A stretch of 64,000 nt of DNA from Pantoea ananatis LMG 2665. Its GTDB lineage: Bacteria; Pseudomonadota; Gammaproteobacteria; Enterobacterales; Enterobacteriaceae. The notes under the pieces were generated by a model. The model saw nothing but the letters and a program-made list of their open reading frames with translations, did no database searches and was not told the DNA's origin. Below, piece after piece: positions 11,347 to 21,112 of this stretch (position 1 is its first letter; every line of letters starts with the position of its first letter). The stretch spans positions 248,001 to 312,000 of the forward strand of contig NZ_JMJJ01000001.1 in NCBI RefSeq assembly GCF_000710035.2, written 5' to 3'. The translations under genes and the position numbers were made by a program.

Positions 11347-13251
11347 ATGGCTATTGAAATCAAGGTACCAGATATCGGGTCAGACGAAGTTGAAGTCACC
11401 GAAATTCTGGTCAAGGTTGGCGACAAGGTGGAAGCCGAGCAGTCGCTGATCACCGTGGAAGGCGATAAAGCCTCTATGGAAGTTCCCTCGCCGCAGGCTG
11501 GCGTGGTGAAAGAGATCAAAATCGCAACCGGTGACAAAGTGGAAACCGGTTCGCTGATCATGATGTTTGATGCTGAAGGCGCTGCGGAAGCAGCCCCTGC
11601 CGCCGCCGAAGAGAAGAAAGCGGACGCGGCGCCTGCGCCAGCCGCTGCTGCGGCCACTGCCAGCAAAGAAGTTGCTGTGCCGGATATCGGCGGTGACGAA
11701 GTTGAAGTCACTGAGATTCTGGTTAAGGTTGGCGATAAAGTCGAAGCCGAGCAGTCACTTATTGTCGTCGAAGGTGACAAAGCGTCAATGGAAGTTCCGG
11801 CTCCGTTCGCGGGTGTGGTCAAAGAGATCACCATTGCGACCGGCGACAAAGTCAGCACCGGTTCAGCCATCATGGTCTTTGAAGCAGAAGGTGCAGCACC
11901 GGCCTCTGATGCGAAGCCAGAAGTGAAAGAAGAAGCGGCATCGGCACCTGCCGCGGCTGCGGGCGCAAAAGACGTTAACGTTCCGGATATCGGGGGAGAC
12001 GAAGTTGAAGTCACCGAGATCCTCGTTAAGGTTGGCGACAAGGTGGAAGCCGAGCAGTCACTGATCGTTGTTGAAGGCGACAAAGCCTCTATGGAAGTGC
12101 CAGCACCGTTTGCGGGTATCGTCAAAGAGCTGAAAGTCGCGACGGGCGATAAAGTCAGCACCGGCTCACTGATTATGGTCTTCGAAGTTGAAGGTGCTGC
12201 TCCGGCTGCCCCTGCGGCTGCGAAACAGGAAGCCGCACCGGCGCCTGCTGCCAAATCTGAAGCGAAAGCCGCAGCAGCACCTGCCGCCGCTAAAACAGAG
12301 AGCAAAGGTGAGTTCGCAGAGAACGACGCTTACGTTCACGCTACCCCGGTCATTCGTCGTCTGGCGCGTGAATTTGGCGTTAACCTGGCCAAAGTTAAAG
12401 GCACAGGCCGTAAAGGTCGTATTCTGAAAGAAGACGTTCAGGCTTACGTTAAAGATGCCGTGAAACGCGCAGAAGCCGCGCCAGCCGCCGCCAGCGGTGG
12501 CGGCCTGCCGGGCATGCTGCCATGGCCAAAAGTTGACTTCAGTAAGTTTGGTGAAGTTGAAGAAGTGGAGCTGGGCCGTATCCAGAAAATCTCGGGTGCG
12601 AACCTGAGCCGTAACTGGGTCATGATCCCACACGTTACGCACTTCGACAAAACCGATATTACCGAGCTTGAAGCTTTCCGTAAGCAGCAGAACGCCGAAG
12701 CGGAGAAGCGTAAGCTGGACGTGAAATACACGCCAGTGGTCTTCATCATGAAAGCGGTGGCGGCGGCGCTTGAGCAGATGCCACGCTTTAACAGCTCACT
12801 GTCTGAAGATGCGCAGAAGCTGACGTTGAAAAAGTACATCAACATCGGTGTGGCGGTGGATACGCCAAACGGCCTGGTGGTTCCGGTCTTTAAAGACGTG
12901 AACAAGAAGGGCATCACAGAACTGTCTCGTGAACTGATGGCGATCTCTAAAAAGGCGCGCGATGGCAAACTAACCGCAGGCGACATGCAGGGCGGCTGTT
13001 TCACCATCTCCAGCCTTGGCGGCCTGGGCACCACCCACTTTGCGCCGATTGTTAACGCGCCAGAAGTGGCCATCCTTGGTGTGTCAAAGTCAGCGATGGA
13101 GCCAGTGTGGAACGGTAAAGAGTTTGCACCACGTCTGATGATGCCAATCTCTCTGTCCTTCGATCACCGCGTTATCGACGGTGCAGATGGCGCACGTTTC
13201 ATTACCATTATTGGCAATATGCTGTCAGACATTCGTCGTCTGGTTATGTAA
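11347..13251 (+). CDS. aceF: Dihydrolipoyl acetyltransferase (E2), three lipoyl domains
   Basis: AceF is the core of the pyruvate dehydrogenase complex and passes acetyl groups to CoA. It is 634 aa (630 in E. coli). Three tandem lipoyl domains carry EGDKASMEV with modified lysines at residues 41, 145 and 246, separated by Ala/Pro/Lys-rich linkers. A peripheral-subunit-binding domain ([20 protein letters not shown]) lies near residues 332-368. The catalytic domain ends with [10 protein letters not shown], placing the active-site His at 607 and Asp at 611. The near-identical lipoyl repeats make the DNA repetitive over 11.35-12.19 kb. A terminator follows, so lpd needs readthrough or its own promoter. 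Confidence 0.98.
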   Translation: MAIEIKVPDIGSDEVEVTEILVKVGDKVEAEQSLITVEGDKASMEVPSPQAGVVKEIKIATGDKVETGSLIMMFDAEGAAEAAPAAAEEKKADAAPAPAAAAATASKEVAVPDIGGDEVEVTEILVKVGDKVEAEQSLIVVEGDKASMEVPAPFAGVVKEITIATGDKVSTGSAIMVFEAEGAAPASDAKPEVKEEAASAPAAAAGAKDVNVPDIGGDEVEVTEILVKVGDKVEAEQSLIVVEGDKASMEVPAPFAGIVKELKVATGDKVSTGSLIMVFEVEGAAPAAPAAAKQEAAPAPAAKSEAKAAAAPAAAKTESKGEFAENDAYVHATPVIRRLAREFGVNLAKVKGTGRKGRILKEDVQAYVKDAVKRAEAAPAAASGGGLPGMLPWPKVDFSKFGEVEEVELGRIQKISGANLSRNWVMIPHVTHFDKTDITELEAFRKQQNAEAEKRKLDVKYTPVVFIMKAVAAALEQMPRFNSSLSEDAQKLTLKKYINIGVAVDTPNGLVVPVFKDVNKKGITELSRELMAISKKARDGKLTAGDMQGGCFTISSLGGLGTTHFAPIVNAPEVAILGVSKSAMEPVWNGKEFAPRLMMPISLSFDHRVIDGADGARFITIIGNMLSDIRRLVM

Positions 13252-13260
13252 AAAGCGCAA

Positions 13261-13285
13261 AAGGCCGGCAAATGCCGGCCTTTTT
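13261..13285 (+). terminator. Intrinsic terminator after aceF
   Basis: Stem AAGGCCGGC / GCCGGCCTT around an AAAT loop, followed by TTTTT, begins 9 nt after the aceF stop. Confidence 0.85.
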
Positions 13286-13372
13286 GTAACATTCAGGGCA
13301 CCGCGGTTGGCAGTTTATTAACAATTCTGTAAACTCTTGCGGTGAACATGTCCCGGTGGAATAAGGACATCA

Positions 13373-13498
13373 TGAGCCTATTCCATTAGGCATAATTGGC
13401 GCAGTCAGCTTGCGTACCTGCCACGCAAACCCGTCAACGGTAGGGTGGTAGCAACATACGCAATATGGCCAGTTAACTAGCCTAATGGGATAGGCTCA
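13373..13498 (+). repeat. Long inverted repeat (126 nt) in the lpd leader, probable structured RNA
   Basis: The left arm (13373-13391, TGAGCCTATTCCATTAGGC) and right arm (13480-13498, GCCTAATGGGATAGGCTCA) are reverse complements over 19 nt with one exception, which becomes a G-U pair in RNA. The 88 nt between them contain a further hairpin, TTGCGT (13410-13415) with ACGCAA (13423-13428), and a CCGT/ACGG pair near 13431-13440. The ribosome site of lpd (13526-13529) lies outside the stem. A 19-bp duplex would suit RNase III. There is no flanking target duplication to suggest a mobile element. Function unknown. Confidence 0.7.
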
Positions 13499-13534
13499 GC
13501 GTCTGACCCGCCGGAAATCCAATAAGAGGTCATG

Positions 13535-14959
13535 ATGAGTACAGAGATTAAAACTCAGGTCGTGGTACTTGGGGCAGGTCCTGCAGGTTACTCTGCAGCT
13601 TTTCGTTGCGCTGACTTAGGTCTGGAAACCGTACTGGTTGAGCGCTACAGCACCCTCGGCGGTGTCTGTCTTAACGTAGGCTGTATCCCGTCTAAAGCGC
13701 TACTGCACGTTGCCAAAGTGATTGAAGAAGCGAAAGCGCTGGAAGAACACGGCATTGTGTTTGGTCAGCCGCAAACGGATATCAACAAAATCCGCAGCTG
13801 GAAAGAGAAGGTGATTAACCAGCTGACTGGCGGTCTGTCAGGCATGGCAAAAGGTCGTAAAGTCAAGGTTGTTAACGGCCTGGGCAAATTTACCGGTGCG
13901 AATACGCTGGTGGTTGAAGGTGAAGGTGGTGCAACCACCATTAACTTCGACAACGCCATTATCGCTGCGGGCTCACGCCCAATCGAGCTGCCGTTCATTC
14001 CTCATGAAGATCCTCGCGTGTGGGATTCAACCGATGCGCTGGAACTGAAAGAAGTGCCTAAACGTCTGCTGGTCATGGGCGGCGGTATTATCGGTCTGGA
14101 AATGGCGACGGTTTACCATGCGCTGGGTTCAGAGATCGACGTGGTTGAAATGTTCGACCAGGTTATCCCGGCTGCCGATAAAGACGTGGTGAAAGTCTTC
14201 ACCAAACGTATCAGCAAGAAATTCAACCTGATGCTGGAAACTAAGGTGACCGCCGTTGAAGCAAAAGACGACGGTATCTATGTTTCAATGGAAGGTAAAC
14301 AAGCGCCAGGCGAAGCCCAGCGTTATGATGCGGTTCTGGTGGCAATTGGTCGCGTGCCAAACGGTAAGGGCATGGATGCAGATAAAGCCGGCGTTGAGGT
14401 TGACGACCGTGGCTTTATCCGCGTTGACAAACAAATGCGCACCAACGTGCCGCACATCTACGCTATCGGCGATATCGTCGGGCAGCCGATGCTGGCGCAT
14501 AAAGGCGTGCATGAAGGCCACGTTGCGGCAGAAGTCATTTCAGGTCTGAAGCACTACTTCGATCCGAAAGTGATTCCGTCCATTGCCTATACTGAACCAG
14601 AAGTTGCCTGGGTTGGTCTGACCGAGAAAGAAGCGAAAGAGAAAGGCATCAGCTATGAAACTGCCACATTCCCGTGGGCAGCATCCGGCCGTGCTATTGC
14701 TTCTGACTGCGCAGACGGTATCACCAAACTGATTTTCGACAAAGAAACCCATCGCGTTATCGGTGGCGCCATCGTCGGTACTAACGGCGGTGAGCTGCTG
14801 GGCGAAATTGGTCTGGCCATCGAGATGGGCTGTGATGCAGAAGACATCGCATTGACCATCCATGCGCACCCGACCCTGCATGAGTCAGTAGGCCTGGCCG
14901 CTGAAATCTTTGAAGGCAGCATCACCGATCTGCCTAACGCGAAAGCGAAAAAGAAATAA
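13535..14959 (+). CDS. lpd: Dihydrolipoyl dehydrogenase (E3)
   Basis: Lpd reoxidises lipoamide in the pyruvate and 2-oxoglutarate dehydrogenase complexes and the glycine cleavage system, transferring electrons to NAD through FAD. It is 474 aa. The FAD-binding GAGPAGYSAA is at the N-terminus, and the redox disulphide is Cys45-Cys50 in GGVCLNVGCIPSK. A second Rossmann motif, GGGIIGLEMA, binds NAD, and the C-terminal HAHPTLHE carries the catalytic His/Glu pair. Two adjacent ATGs exist; I choose the second because GAGG (13526-13529) is 5 nt from it and only 2 nt from the first, and it aligns with the E. coli start. Confidence 0.97.
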   Translation: MSTEIKTQVVVLGAGPAGYSAAFRCADLGLETVLVERYSTLGGVCLNVGCIPSKALLHVAKVIEEAKALEEHGIVFGQPQTDINKIRSWKEKVINQLTGGLSGMAKGRKVKVVNGLGKFTGANTLVVEGEGGATTINFDNAIIAAGSRPIELPFIPHEDPRVWDSTDALELKEVPKRLLVMGGGIIGLEMATVYHALGSEIDVVEMFDQVIPAADKDVVKVFTKRISKKFNLMLETKVTAVEAKDDGIYVSMEGKQAPGEAQRYDAVLVAIGRVPNGKGMDADKAGVEVDDRGFIRVDKQMRTNVPHIYAIGDIVGQPMLAHKGVHEGHVAAEVISGLKHYFDPKVIPSIAYTEPEVAWVGLTEKEAKEKGISYETATFPWAASGRAIASDCADGITKLIFDKETHRVIGGAIVGTNGGELLGEIGLAIEMGCDAEDIALTIHAHPTLHESVGLAAEIFEGSITDLPNAKAKKK

Positions 14960-14977
14960 TTTTCAGAACTGAAATAG

Positions 14978-15002
14978 CGGCCCCTTATGGGGCCGTTTTT
15001 TT
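14978..15002 (+). terminator. Intrinsic terminator of the pdh operon
   Basis: Stem CGGCCCC / GGGGCCG with loop TTAT, followed by seven T's, begins 19 nt after the lpd stop. Confidence 0.9.
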
Positions 15003-15579
15003 ATGGCTTAGATTCAATCGGATAATGAAAGGAATAAAAGAAAGGGCGCCTGTGCTAACACCTTTACACGGGCAAAAATGGCGTAGTCAATCCCGCCATT
15101 AACGCATTTTTTACTGTCTGGTTTCGTTATTCAAGACAGCCGAAAGTTCAGTACTCATTATTCTGAGGCGAAGTTCACATAATGAACGTCAATTTGATAA
15201 ACGTAATCCTAAGAGCATTGACCCGCTGATAACAAGCGAACCGTATTTCGACTTGATGGTGGCACCTCTCTTGATTTTTATCGTGAGAGGGGTTAGGGCT
15301 TGCAGTGTTGAGGTATCAGGGTTTCCCCGCTCGCACGCGTTAAAATTATTGTGAGCGGTTCCTGCCTCTTTCCACCTCAGATTTTCACGTCAGGCAGAAT
15401 GATTCATGAGCCCAACCGCAGTCTGCGCATGTATTATTTCAGAGTCTCTTTATATTTTATTGGATTATTTAGTGAACCATTAATAAGATCGTCAGAGGTT
15501 AATACGTCCTGATTAAAAAGGTTTTATATTTACTTTTTGGCGCCTTTTTAATTTTTTTAACGCGAGATCGCGTTGTTAT
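15003..15579. other. AT-rich intergenic region between lpd and the LysR gene
   Basis: About 580 nt with no credible gene on either strand. E. coli has yacH here; I see no remnant of it. A perfect short palindrome, AACGCGA-GA-TCGCGTT (15559-15574), lies 6 nt past the LysR stop but is followed by A's on that strand, so it is not a normal terminator. An imperfect CCTCTC/GAGAGG hairpin lies near 15266-15290. Confidence 0.5.
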
Positions 15580-16500
15580 TCAATTTTTATGATTGCCTGC
15601 TTCGTTATTATTAAGGCGTAGCCAGTCAATAAAATGCCGCAACGGCGCAGAGACATAACGCCTGCCAGGATAATACAGCCAGAAGCCATCTGCATGTTGG
15701 GTAAAGCCACTGAGCAGTTCAACGAGTGCGCCGCGCTGCAGATGGGCGCTGACCACGGCTTCCTGTAAGAAGGCGATCCCTGCCCCTGAAAGGGCGGCCT
15801 GCAAAATCCGCTCGTTGTTATCCAGCACCAGCGGGCCACTGACCGCAACCTCCTGCCTTTGCCCCGCGTGCCAGAATTCCCAGCGATAGCGTCGGCCACT
15901 GGGGAAGCGGCGTTCGATGCAGGGAAATGCAAGCAGTTCATCCGGCGTTTGTGGTGCGCCATGACGTTCGATTAAGGCCGGGCTTGCGACAACCAGAGTG
16001 CGCATTGCCGGGCCAAAGGGCAGGGCAATCATATCCTGTGCCAGCACATCGCCATAGCGAATGCCTGCATCAAAACCCGCTTCCAGAATATCGACCAGCG
16101 CATCATTACTGTCAATTTCCAGCGTGATTTCCGGATAGCGCTGGATAAACGGCAGAATCAAGCTTTCAAAGAACAGTGTTTCAGCAGAACGCGGCATATT
16201 GAGTTTCAGCTTGCCGTGTGGACGCGCCCGCCAGTCATTAAGTTCATCCACGGCCTGAGAGAGTTCGACCAGCGCGGGTTGAATACGCTGGAGAAAATGC
16301 GCGCCCGCTTCGGTCAGGGAAACGTTGCGAGTGGTGCGGTTAAGCAGCCTCACGCCGAGCCGCTGCTCGAAATGGCGCATTGCATGGCTGAGTGCCGAGG
16401 GCGTGACGTTACGCGCCTGCGCGGCTTTGCGAAAGCTACGATGGTGCGCAATCGCACAAAACATTTCCAGTTCCTGAAGCGTTGCCCGGTATAGCGTCAT
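15580..16500 (-). CDS. LysR-family transcriptional regulator
   Basis: This 306-aa protein has an N-terminal winged helix (residues about 5-62, LEMFCAIAHHRSFRKAAQAR, VTPSALSHAMRHFEQRLGVR, LNRTTRNVSLTEAG) and a periplasmic-binding-protein-like effector domain from about residue 90. It is divergent from the aldo/keto reductase gene with 97 nt between the starts, the usual arrangement for a LysR regulator and its target. The closest type is the CrgA/AaeR-like branch (HGKLKLNMPRSAETLF) that often controls oxidoreductases. The inducer cannot be told. Neither gene is at this place in E. coli. Confidence 0.88.
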   Translation of the reverse strand: MTLYRATLQELEMFCAIAHHRSFRKAAQARNVTPSALSHAMRHFEQRLGVRLLNRTTRNVSLTEAGAHFLQRIQPALVELSQAVDELNDWRARPHGKLKLNMPRSAETLFFESLILPFIQRYPEITLEIDSNDALVDILEAGFDAGIRYGDVLAQDMIALPFGPAMRTLVVASPALIERHGAPQTPDELLAFPCIERRFPSGRRYRWEFWHAGQRQEVAVSGPLVLDNNERILQAALSGAGIAFLQEAVVSAHLQRGALVELLSGFTQHADGFWLYYPGRRYVSAPLRHFIDWLRLNNNEAGNHKN

Positions 16501-16542
16501 TGATGAGTTTTTCTCACTGAATTAGAAAATTAAGCACAATTG

Positions 16543-16584
16543 TTGTTGCGATTGATGAGGATTATAACAATAACATCGCAATAA
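16543..16584. promoter_or_regulatory. Inverted repeat in the LysR/aldo-keto reductase promoter region, candidate operator
   Basis: TTGTTGCGAT (16543-16552) and ATCGCAATAA (16575-16584) are inverted repeats matching at 9 of 10 positions, 22 nt apart, in the shared promoter region and ending 2 nt before the reductase ribosome site. The position suits a LysR-family binding site, but no assignment is possible without binding data. Confidence 0.45.
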
Positions 16585-16597
16585 TGAGGAAGATGTC

Positions 16598-17596
16598 ATG
16601 CAACAACGTCAATTAGGTAATCAGGGTTTACAGGTATCGGCACTCGGGCTGGGCTGCATGGGCATGACCTTCGCCTATGGCAACACGGATGAGTCGCAGG
16701 CATTGAATACGCTCTCCCGCGCATTTGAACTGGGCATTAATTTTCTGGATACCGCTGAGATCTACGGGCCCTTCACAAACGAAGCGCTGATTGCAAAAGC
16801 CCTTAAAGGCCGCCGTGATAGCGTGACCGTTGCGACGAAATTTGGTTTTAGCATTAGCGGTGCCGGTCAGGGCTGGGAGAACATGACCGGTGTGAACAGT
16901 CAGCCACAGCATATTCGCGAGGCAGTAGAAGGATCTTTGACGCGTCTCGGCACCGATCATATTGACCTGCTTTATCAACATCGTTTCGATCCCGCGGTGC
17001 CGATCGAAGACGTGGTGGGCACGATGGCAGATTTAATTAATGAGGGAAAAGTGCGCTACCTCGGCCTGTCGGAAGTGTCTGCCGCCACGCTGCGCCGTGC
17101 CTGTGCCGTACATCCGATTTCGGCCTTACAAAGCGAGTACTCACTTTGGACTCGCGACCCCGAGCAGGGCATTCTTGCTACCTGCCGCGAACTTAACGTC
17201 GGTTTCGTGCCATACAGCCCTCTGGGCCGCGGTTTTCTGACCGGTAAGCTGGCAGCGGTGACCGACCTTGATCCGCATGATTTCCGCCGTGGCTTGCCGC
17301 GTTTCCAGCAGCAGTCACAGCAACATAACCAAAAGTTAGTGGATCAACTGATGGAGATGGCGCGGGGTTATGGTATTTCTGCGGCTCAACTGGCACTGGC
17401 GTGGGTTTTAGCGAAGGGTGAGGATATCGTGCCTATTCCGGGAGCAAGCAAAGTCCACCATCTGGAAGAAAACTGTGCCGCCGCGTCAGTTGCGCTGAAA
17501 AAGGTCGACATCGACATGCTGGATACTGTGTTTGCCCCGGAAAACATTCGCGGTGAGCGCTACGCCAATGCAGAATACGGTATGATCGACCGCTAA
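16598..17596 (+). CDS. Aldo/keto reductase
   Basis: This is an NADPH-dependent carbonyl reductase of 332 aa with a TIM-barrel fold. The catalytic tetrad is visible: Asp51 and Tyr56 (FLDTAEIYGPF), Lys81 (VATKFGF) and His128 (LLYQHRFDP). The C-terminal cofactor loop is IVPIPGASKVHHLEEN. It resembles the AKR13/YakC-type group in which RFDP replaces the more common HxPD. The substrate is probably an aldehyde or a methylglyoxal-like carbonyl, but that is inference. GAGGAAG precedes the start. The divergent LysR gene is its likely regulator. Confidence 0.9.
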   Translation: MQQRQLGNQGLQVSALGLGCMGMTFAYGNTDESQALNTLSRAFELGINFLDTAEIYGPFTNEALIAKALKGRRDSVTVATKFGFSISGAGQGWENMTGVNSQPQHIREAVEGSLTRLGTDHIDLLYQHRFDPAVPIEDVVGTMADLINEGKVRYLGLSEVSAATLRRACAVHPISALQSEYSLWTRDPEQGILATCRELNVGFVPYSPLGRGFLTGKLAAVTDLDPHDFRRGLPRFQQQSQQHNQKLVDQLMEMARGYGISAAQLALAWVLAKGEDIVPIPGASKVHHLEENCAAASVALKKVDIDMLDTVFAPENIRGERYANAEYGMIDR

Positions 17597-17620
17597 ACGT
17601 AATCGGGTATGACTGTGTTA

Positions 17621-17648
17621 GCAGGCGGGGCTTTACGCCCTGCTTTTT
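17621..17648 (+). terminator. Intrinsic terminator after the aldo/keto reductase gene
   Basis: GCAGGCG and CGCCCTGC form a stem with one bulged base, followed by a run of T's. Confidence 0.6.
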
Positions 17649-17718
17649 TTCCGTTTACACCGGATTAGTTAGCGCATTCTGCTACAGAAAACCCTAATGT
17701 TGCTTTTTTGTAAACAGA

Positions 17719-17747
17719 TTAACAAGGCGGTTAAATCCTGCTATGCT
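17719..17747 (+). promoter_or_regulatory. Candidate sigma-70 promoter of acnB
   Basis: TTAACA (17719-17724), a 17-nt spacer and TATGCT (17742-17747). It would give a leader of about 90 nt before the acnB GTG start. Confidence 0.55.
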
Positions 17748-17841
17748 GCCCCACGCGGAACCGGGCACCTTACCCTACTCATGGAATGCGTTGTCATCAG
17801 GGTGCACCGGAAACCCATACAATGAGAGCGAGGAGAACGTC

Positions 17842-20439
17842 GTGCTAGAAGAATACCGTAAGCACGTTGCCGAGCGTGCTGCCCAAGGGATCGTACCTAA
17901 GCCATTAGATGCTTCCCAAATGGCCGCGCTGGTTGAACTGCTAAAAAATCCACCTGCGGGTGAAGAAGAATTTTTGACCGATTTGTTGGTCAACCGCGTA
18001 CCACCCGGCGTCGATGAAGCGGCGTATGTTAAAGCAGGTTTCCTGGCTGCTGTCGCCAAAGGCGAAACAACCTCTCCTCTGGTATCTCCTGAAAAAGCTG
18101 TTGAACTGCTCGGTACCATGCAGGGCGGCTACAACATCCATCCTCTGATTGAAGCATTAGATGATGCGAAACTCGCACCGATTGCGGCAAAAGCGCTTTC
18201 CCACACGTTGCTGATGTTTGACAGCTTTTACGACGTTGAAGAAAAAGCCAAAGCAGGCAATCCACACGCGAAGCAGGTGATGCAGTCGTGGGCGGATGCC
18301 GAATGGTATCTGTCACGTCCTGAGCTGGCTGAAAAAATTACCGTTACGGTTTTCAAAGTCACGGGTGAAACCAACACCGATGACCTGTCTCCGGCACCGG
18401 ATGCCTGGTCACGTCCTGATATCCCACTGCATGCCCTGGCGATGCTGAAAAATGCCCGTGAAGGCATTGAGCCGGATGAGTCAGGCAACATCGGTCCGAT
18501 CAAACAGATCGAAGCACTGCAGGCTAAAGGTTTCCCGCTGGCCTATGTGGGCGACGTTGTGGGCACAGGTTCATCCCGTAAATCGGCCACCAACTCGGTG
18601 CTGTGGTTTATGGGCGATGACATCCCTAACGTGCCGAATAAAAAAGGCGGTGGTGTTGTTCTGGGCGGCAAGATTGCGCCTATCTTCTTCAACACCATGG
18701 AAGATGCCGGCGCGCTGCCGATCGAAGTGGATGTGAACGACCTGAATATGGGTGATGTCATTGATATCTATCCGTTTAAAGGCGAAGTGCGCAATCACGA
18801 AACCGGCGATCTGCTGGCCAGTTTTGAACTGAAAACCGACGTGCTGATTGATGAAGTGCGTGCCGGTGGCCGTATTCCACTGATCATCGGTCGTGGCCTG
18901 ACCAGCAAAGCGCGTGAATCCCTGGGGCTGCCTGTCAGCACCGTGTTCCGTATCGCGAAAGACGTGGCGGAAAGCTCACGCGGCTACTCACTGGCGCAGA
19001 AAATGGTTGGCCGCGCCTGTGGCGTTGACGGCGTCCGTCCGGGTGCCTATTGCGAACCGAAAATGACCTCGGTGGGCTCGCAGGATACCACCGGTCCTAT
19101 GACCCGCGACGAGCTGAAAGACCTGGCATGTCTGGGCTTCTCTGCCGATCTGGTGATGCAGTCGTTCTGTCACACGGCGGCTTATCCTAAGCCAGTCGAT
19201 GTGAACACACACCACACGCTGCCAGACTTCATCATGAACCGTGGCGGCGTTTCCCTGCGTCCGGGGGATGGCGTGATTCACTCCTGGCTGAACCGTATGC
19301 TGCTGCCGGATACCGTCGGCACCGGTGGCGATTCCCACACCCGCTTCCCAATCGGTATTTCCTTCCCGGCAGGTTCGGGTCTGGTTGCCTTTGCGGCAGC
19401 GACCGGCGTTATGCCACTGGATATGCCGGAATCGGTACTGGTACGTTTCAAAGGTAAAATGCAGCCCGGCATTACGCTGCGCGATCTGGTTCACGCCATT
19501 CCGCTGTATGCGATTAAGCAGGGCCTGTTAACCGTTGAGAAGAAAGGCAAGAAGAACATCTTCTCCGGTCGCATCCTTGAAATTGAAGGTCTGCCCGATC
19601 TGAAAGTGGAGCAGGCGTTCGAACTGACCGATGCGTCTGCTGAGCGTTCTGCTGCAGGCTGTACCATCAAGCTGGATCAGGCGCCGATCAAAGAGTATCT
19701 GACATCTAACATTGTCCTGCTGAAATGGATGATCTCAGAAGGCTACGGCGATCGTCGTACGCTTGAGCGCCGTATCGAAGGCATGGAGAAATGGCTGGCG
19801 GATCCACAGCTGCTCGAAGCCGACGCCGATGCAGAATATGCTGCGGTGATTGACATCGATCTGGCGGAGATCAAAGAGCCGATTCTGTGCGCGCCAAACG
19901 ATCCCGACGATGCGCGTCTGCTGTCAGATGTGCAGGGCGAGAAGATTGATGAAGTCTTTATCGGTTCGTGCATGACCAACATCGGTCACTTCCGCGCGGC
20001 AGGTAAGTTGCTGGACAGCCACAAAGGCCAGCTGCCAACCCGTTTGTGGGTCGCACCACCGACCAAAATGGATGCGGCACAGCTGACGGAAGAAGGCTAC
20101 TACAGCGTGTTCGGTAAGAGCGGTGCGCGTATCGAGATCCCGGGTTGTTCACTGTGCATGGGTAACCAGGCACGTGTCGCCGATGGCGCAACGGTCGTTT
20201 CGACCTCAACCCGTAACTTCCCGAACCGTTTGGGTACAGGGGCTAACGTCTACCTGGCTTCTGCGGAGCTGGCGGCGGTCTCATCACTGTTAGGTAAGCT
20301 GCCAACGCCAGATGAGTATCAGCAGTTTATGGCGCAGGTGGATAAAACGGCTAGCGATACCTATCGCTATCTCAACTTTGACCAGTTGAGCCAGTACACT
20401 GAAAAAGCGGATGGCGTGATTTTCCAGACCGCCGTCTGA
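17842..20439 (+). CDS. acnB: Bifunctional aconitate hydratase B
   Basis: AcnB is the main TCA-cycle aconitase (citrate to isocitrate) and also acts on 2-methylisocitrate. As the apo-form it binds certain mRNAs. The start is GTG 17842 with AGGAG 6 nt upstream (17831-17835); this gives 865 aa, the E. coli length, whereas the open frame extends 33 codons further upstream. The domain order is HEAT-like, swivel ([17 protein letters not shown]) and catalytic. Fe-S ligand cysteines are in the FCHTAAYP region and in [16 protein letters not shown]. Confidence 0.98.
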   Translation: MLEEYRKHVAERAAQGIVPKPLDASQMAALVELLKNPPAGEEEFLTDLLVNRVPPGVDEAAYVKAGFLAAVAKGETTSPLVSPEKAVELLGTMQGGYNIHPLIEALDDAKLAPIAAKALSHTLLMFDSFYDVEEKAKAGNPHAKQVMQSWADAEWYLSRPELAEKITVTVFKVTGETNTDDLSPAPDAWSRPDIPLHALAMLKNAREGIEPDESGNIGPIKQIEALQAKGFPLAYVGDVVGTGSSRKSATNSVLWFMGDDIPNVPNKKGGGVVLGGKIAPIFFNTMEDAGALPIEVDVNDLNMGDVIDIYPFKGEVRNHETGDLLASFELKTDVLIDEVRAGGRIPLIIGRGLTSKARESLGLPVSTVFRIAKDVAESSRGYSLAQKMVGRACGVDGVRPGAYCEPKMTSVGSQDTTGPMTRDELKDLACLGFSADLVMQSFCHTAAYPKPVDVNTHHTLPDFIMNRGGVSLRPGDGVIHSWLNRMLLPDTVGTGGDSHTRFPIGISFPAGSGLVAFAAATGVMPLDMPESVLVRFKGKMQPGITLRDLVHAIPLYAIKQGLLTVEKKGKKNIFSGRILEIEGLPDLKVEQAFELTDASAERSAAGCTIKLDQAPIKEYLTSNIVLLKWMISEGYGDRRTLERRIEGMEKWLADPQLLEADADAEYAAVIDIDLAEIKEPILCAPNDPDDARLLSDVQGEKIDEVFIGSCMTNIGHFRAAGKLLDSHKGQLPTRLWVAPPTKMDAAQLTEEGYYSVFGKSGARIEIPGCSLCMGNQARVADGATVVSTSTRNFPNRLGTGANVYLASAELAAVSSLLGKLPTPDEYQQFMAQVDKTASDTYRYLNFDQLSQYTEKADGVIFQTAV

Positions 20440-20460
20440 TTGCTGACCGTTGGTCCATTT

Positions 20461-20491
20461 AAGAGGGACGCTCTGGCGTTCCTCTTTTTTT
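20461..20491 (+). terminator. Intrinsic terminator after acnB
   Basis: Stem AAGAGGGACGC / GCGTTCCTCTT (one G-U pair) with loop TCTG, ending in a T tract. Confidence 0.85.
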
Positions 20492-20597
20492 ATGCCTGAA
20501 AAGTGTCCTGAAGGAAGCCGGATGTGTGCGCTAAGCAGGTGCATGGTAATGAAAATAGCGGTATAACAGCGCGAGTGACTGATAAAGAGATAAGATC

Positions 20598-20960
20598 ATG
20601 GAGTATGAATTTCTACGTGACATCACGGGCAAAGTGAAAGTTCGTATGTCGATGGGACATGAAGCACTGGGCCACTGGTTTAATGAAGAGGTCGAGCACG
20701 ATGCCAGCGTGCTGGATGAGGTAGAAGCGGAAGCCCATAAATTAAAAGGAAGTGAACGTCAGTGGCAACGTATCGGGCGGGAATACACGCTGTGGATGGA
20801 TGACGAAGAGGTGATTGTCCGCGCGAATACGCTGAATTTTGAAGGCGATGAAATGGAAGAGGGCATGAATTATTACGACGAAGAAAGCTTGTGCTTCTGC
20901 GGTATGGAGGATTTTCTGGCGGTCATTGCTGCCTGGCGGCGCTTCATGCAAAACAGATAA
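20598..20960 (+). CDS. yacL: YacL, UPF0231 family protein
   Basis: This 120-aa acidic protein belongs to the UPF0231 family and matches E. coli YacL throughout ([44 protein letters not shown]). There is no signal peptide or membrane segment, so it should be cytoplasmic. The family function is unknown. It sits after acnB as in E. coli. In E. coli the next gene is speD; here about 7.2 kb of accessory sequence follows. Confidence 0.93.
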   Translation: MEYEFLRDITGKVKVRMSMGHEALGHWFNEEVEHDASVLDEVEAEAHKLKGSERQWQRIGREYTLWMDDEEVIVRANTLNFEGDEMEEGMNYYDEESLCFCGMEDFLAVIAAWRRFMQNR

Positions 20961-21071
20961 TACCGGTGAGTATTGCAGGCCCTGTGGTTCCCCTCCGTAT
21001 TGATTGATTATGCTCAACTAACCGCGCGCTATTCTGCGATTCATGCCGCAATTTTCCTCTTAATGATTTAA

Positions 21072-21112
21072 TATCATCATGGTGATTATAATTAATCATA
21101 ATGGTGATAATA
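21072..21112. promoter_or_regulatory. Tandem operator-like repeats before the permease/kinase pair
   Basis: Two 19-nt copies, TATCATCATGGTGATTATA (21072-21090) and AATCATAATGGTGATAATA (21094-21112), match at 16 of 19 positions and are spaced 22 nt apart, about two helical turns. Each contains ATCA-N6-TGAT, a small palindrome. The second copy covers the ribosome site and touches the start codon of the permease gene. This suggests binding of a dimeric repressor, identity unknown. Confidence 0.5.

Noticed and set aside
11347..12190. Three long direct DNA repeats
   Set aside because: They are the tandem lipoyl domains of AceF, a normal feature of the gene, and not a mobile or regulatory repeat.
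11313..12305. Open frame of 330 codons opposite aceF
   Set aside because: It is Ser/Thr/Ala-rich and repetitive because it mirrors the three lipoyl domains and Ala/Pro linkers of aceF; it has no start context and no family resemblance.
13373..13498. MITE or ERIC-like mobile repeat in the lpd leader
   Set aside because: No target-site duplication flanks the arms and the sequence does not resemble ERIC or REP; kept instead as a probable structured leader.
15559..15574. Terminator of the LysR gene
   Set aside because: The palindrome is followed by A's, not T's, on the LysR strand.
17743..17841. N-terminal extension of acnB
   Set aside because: It lies in the leader just after the promoter; the GTG at 17842 has the ribosome site and gives the exact family length.
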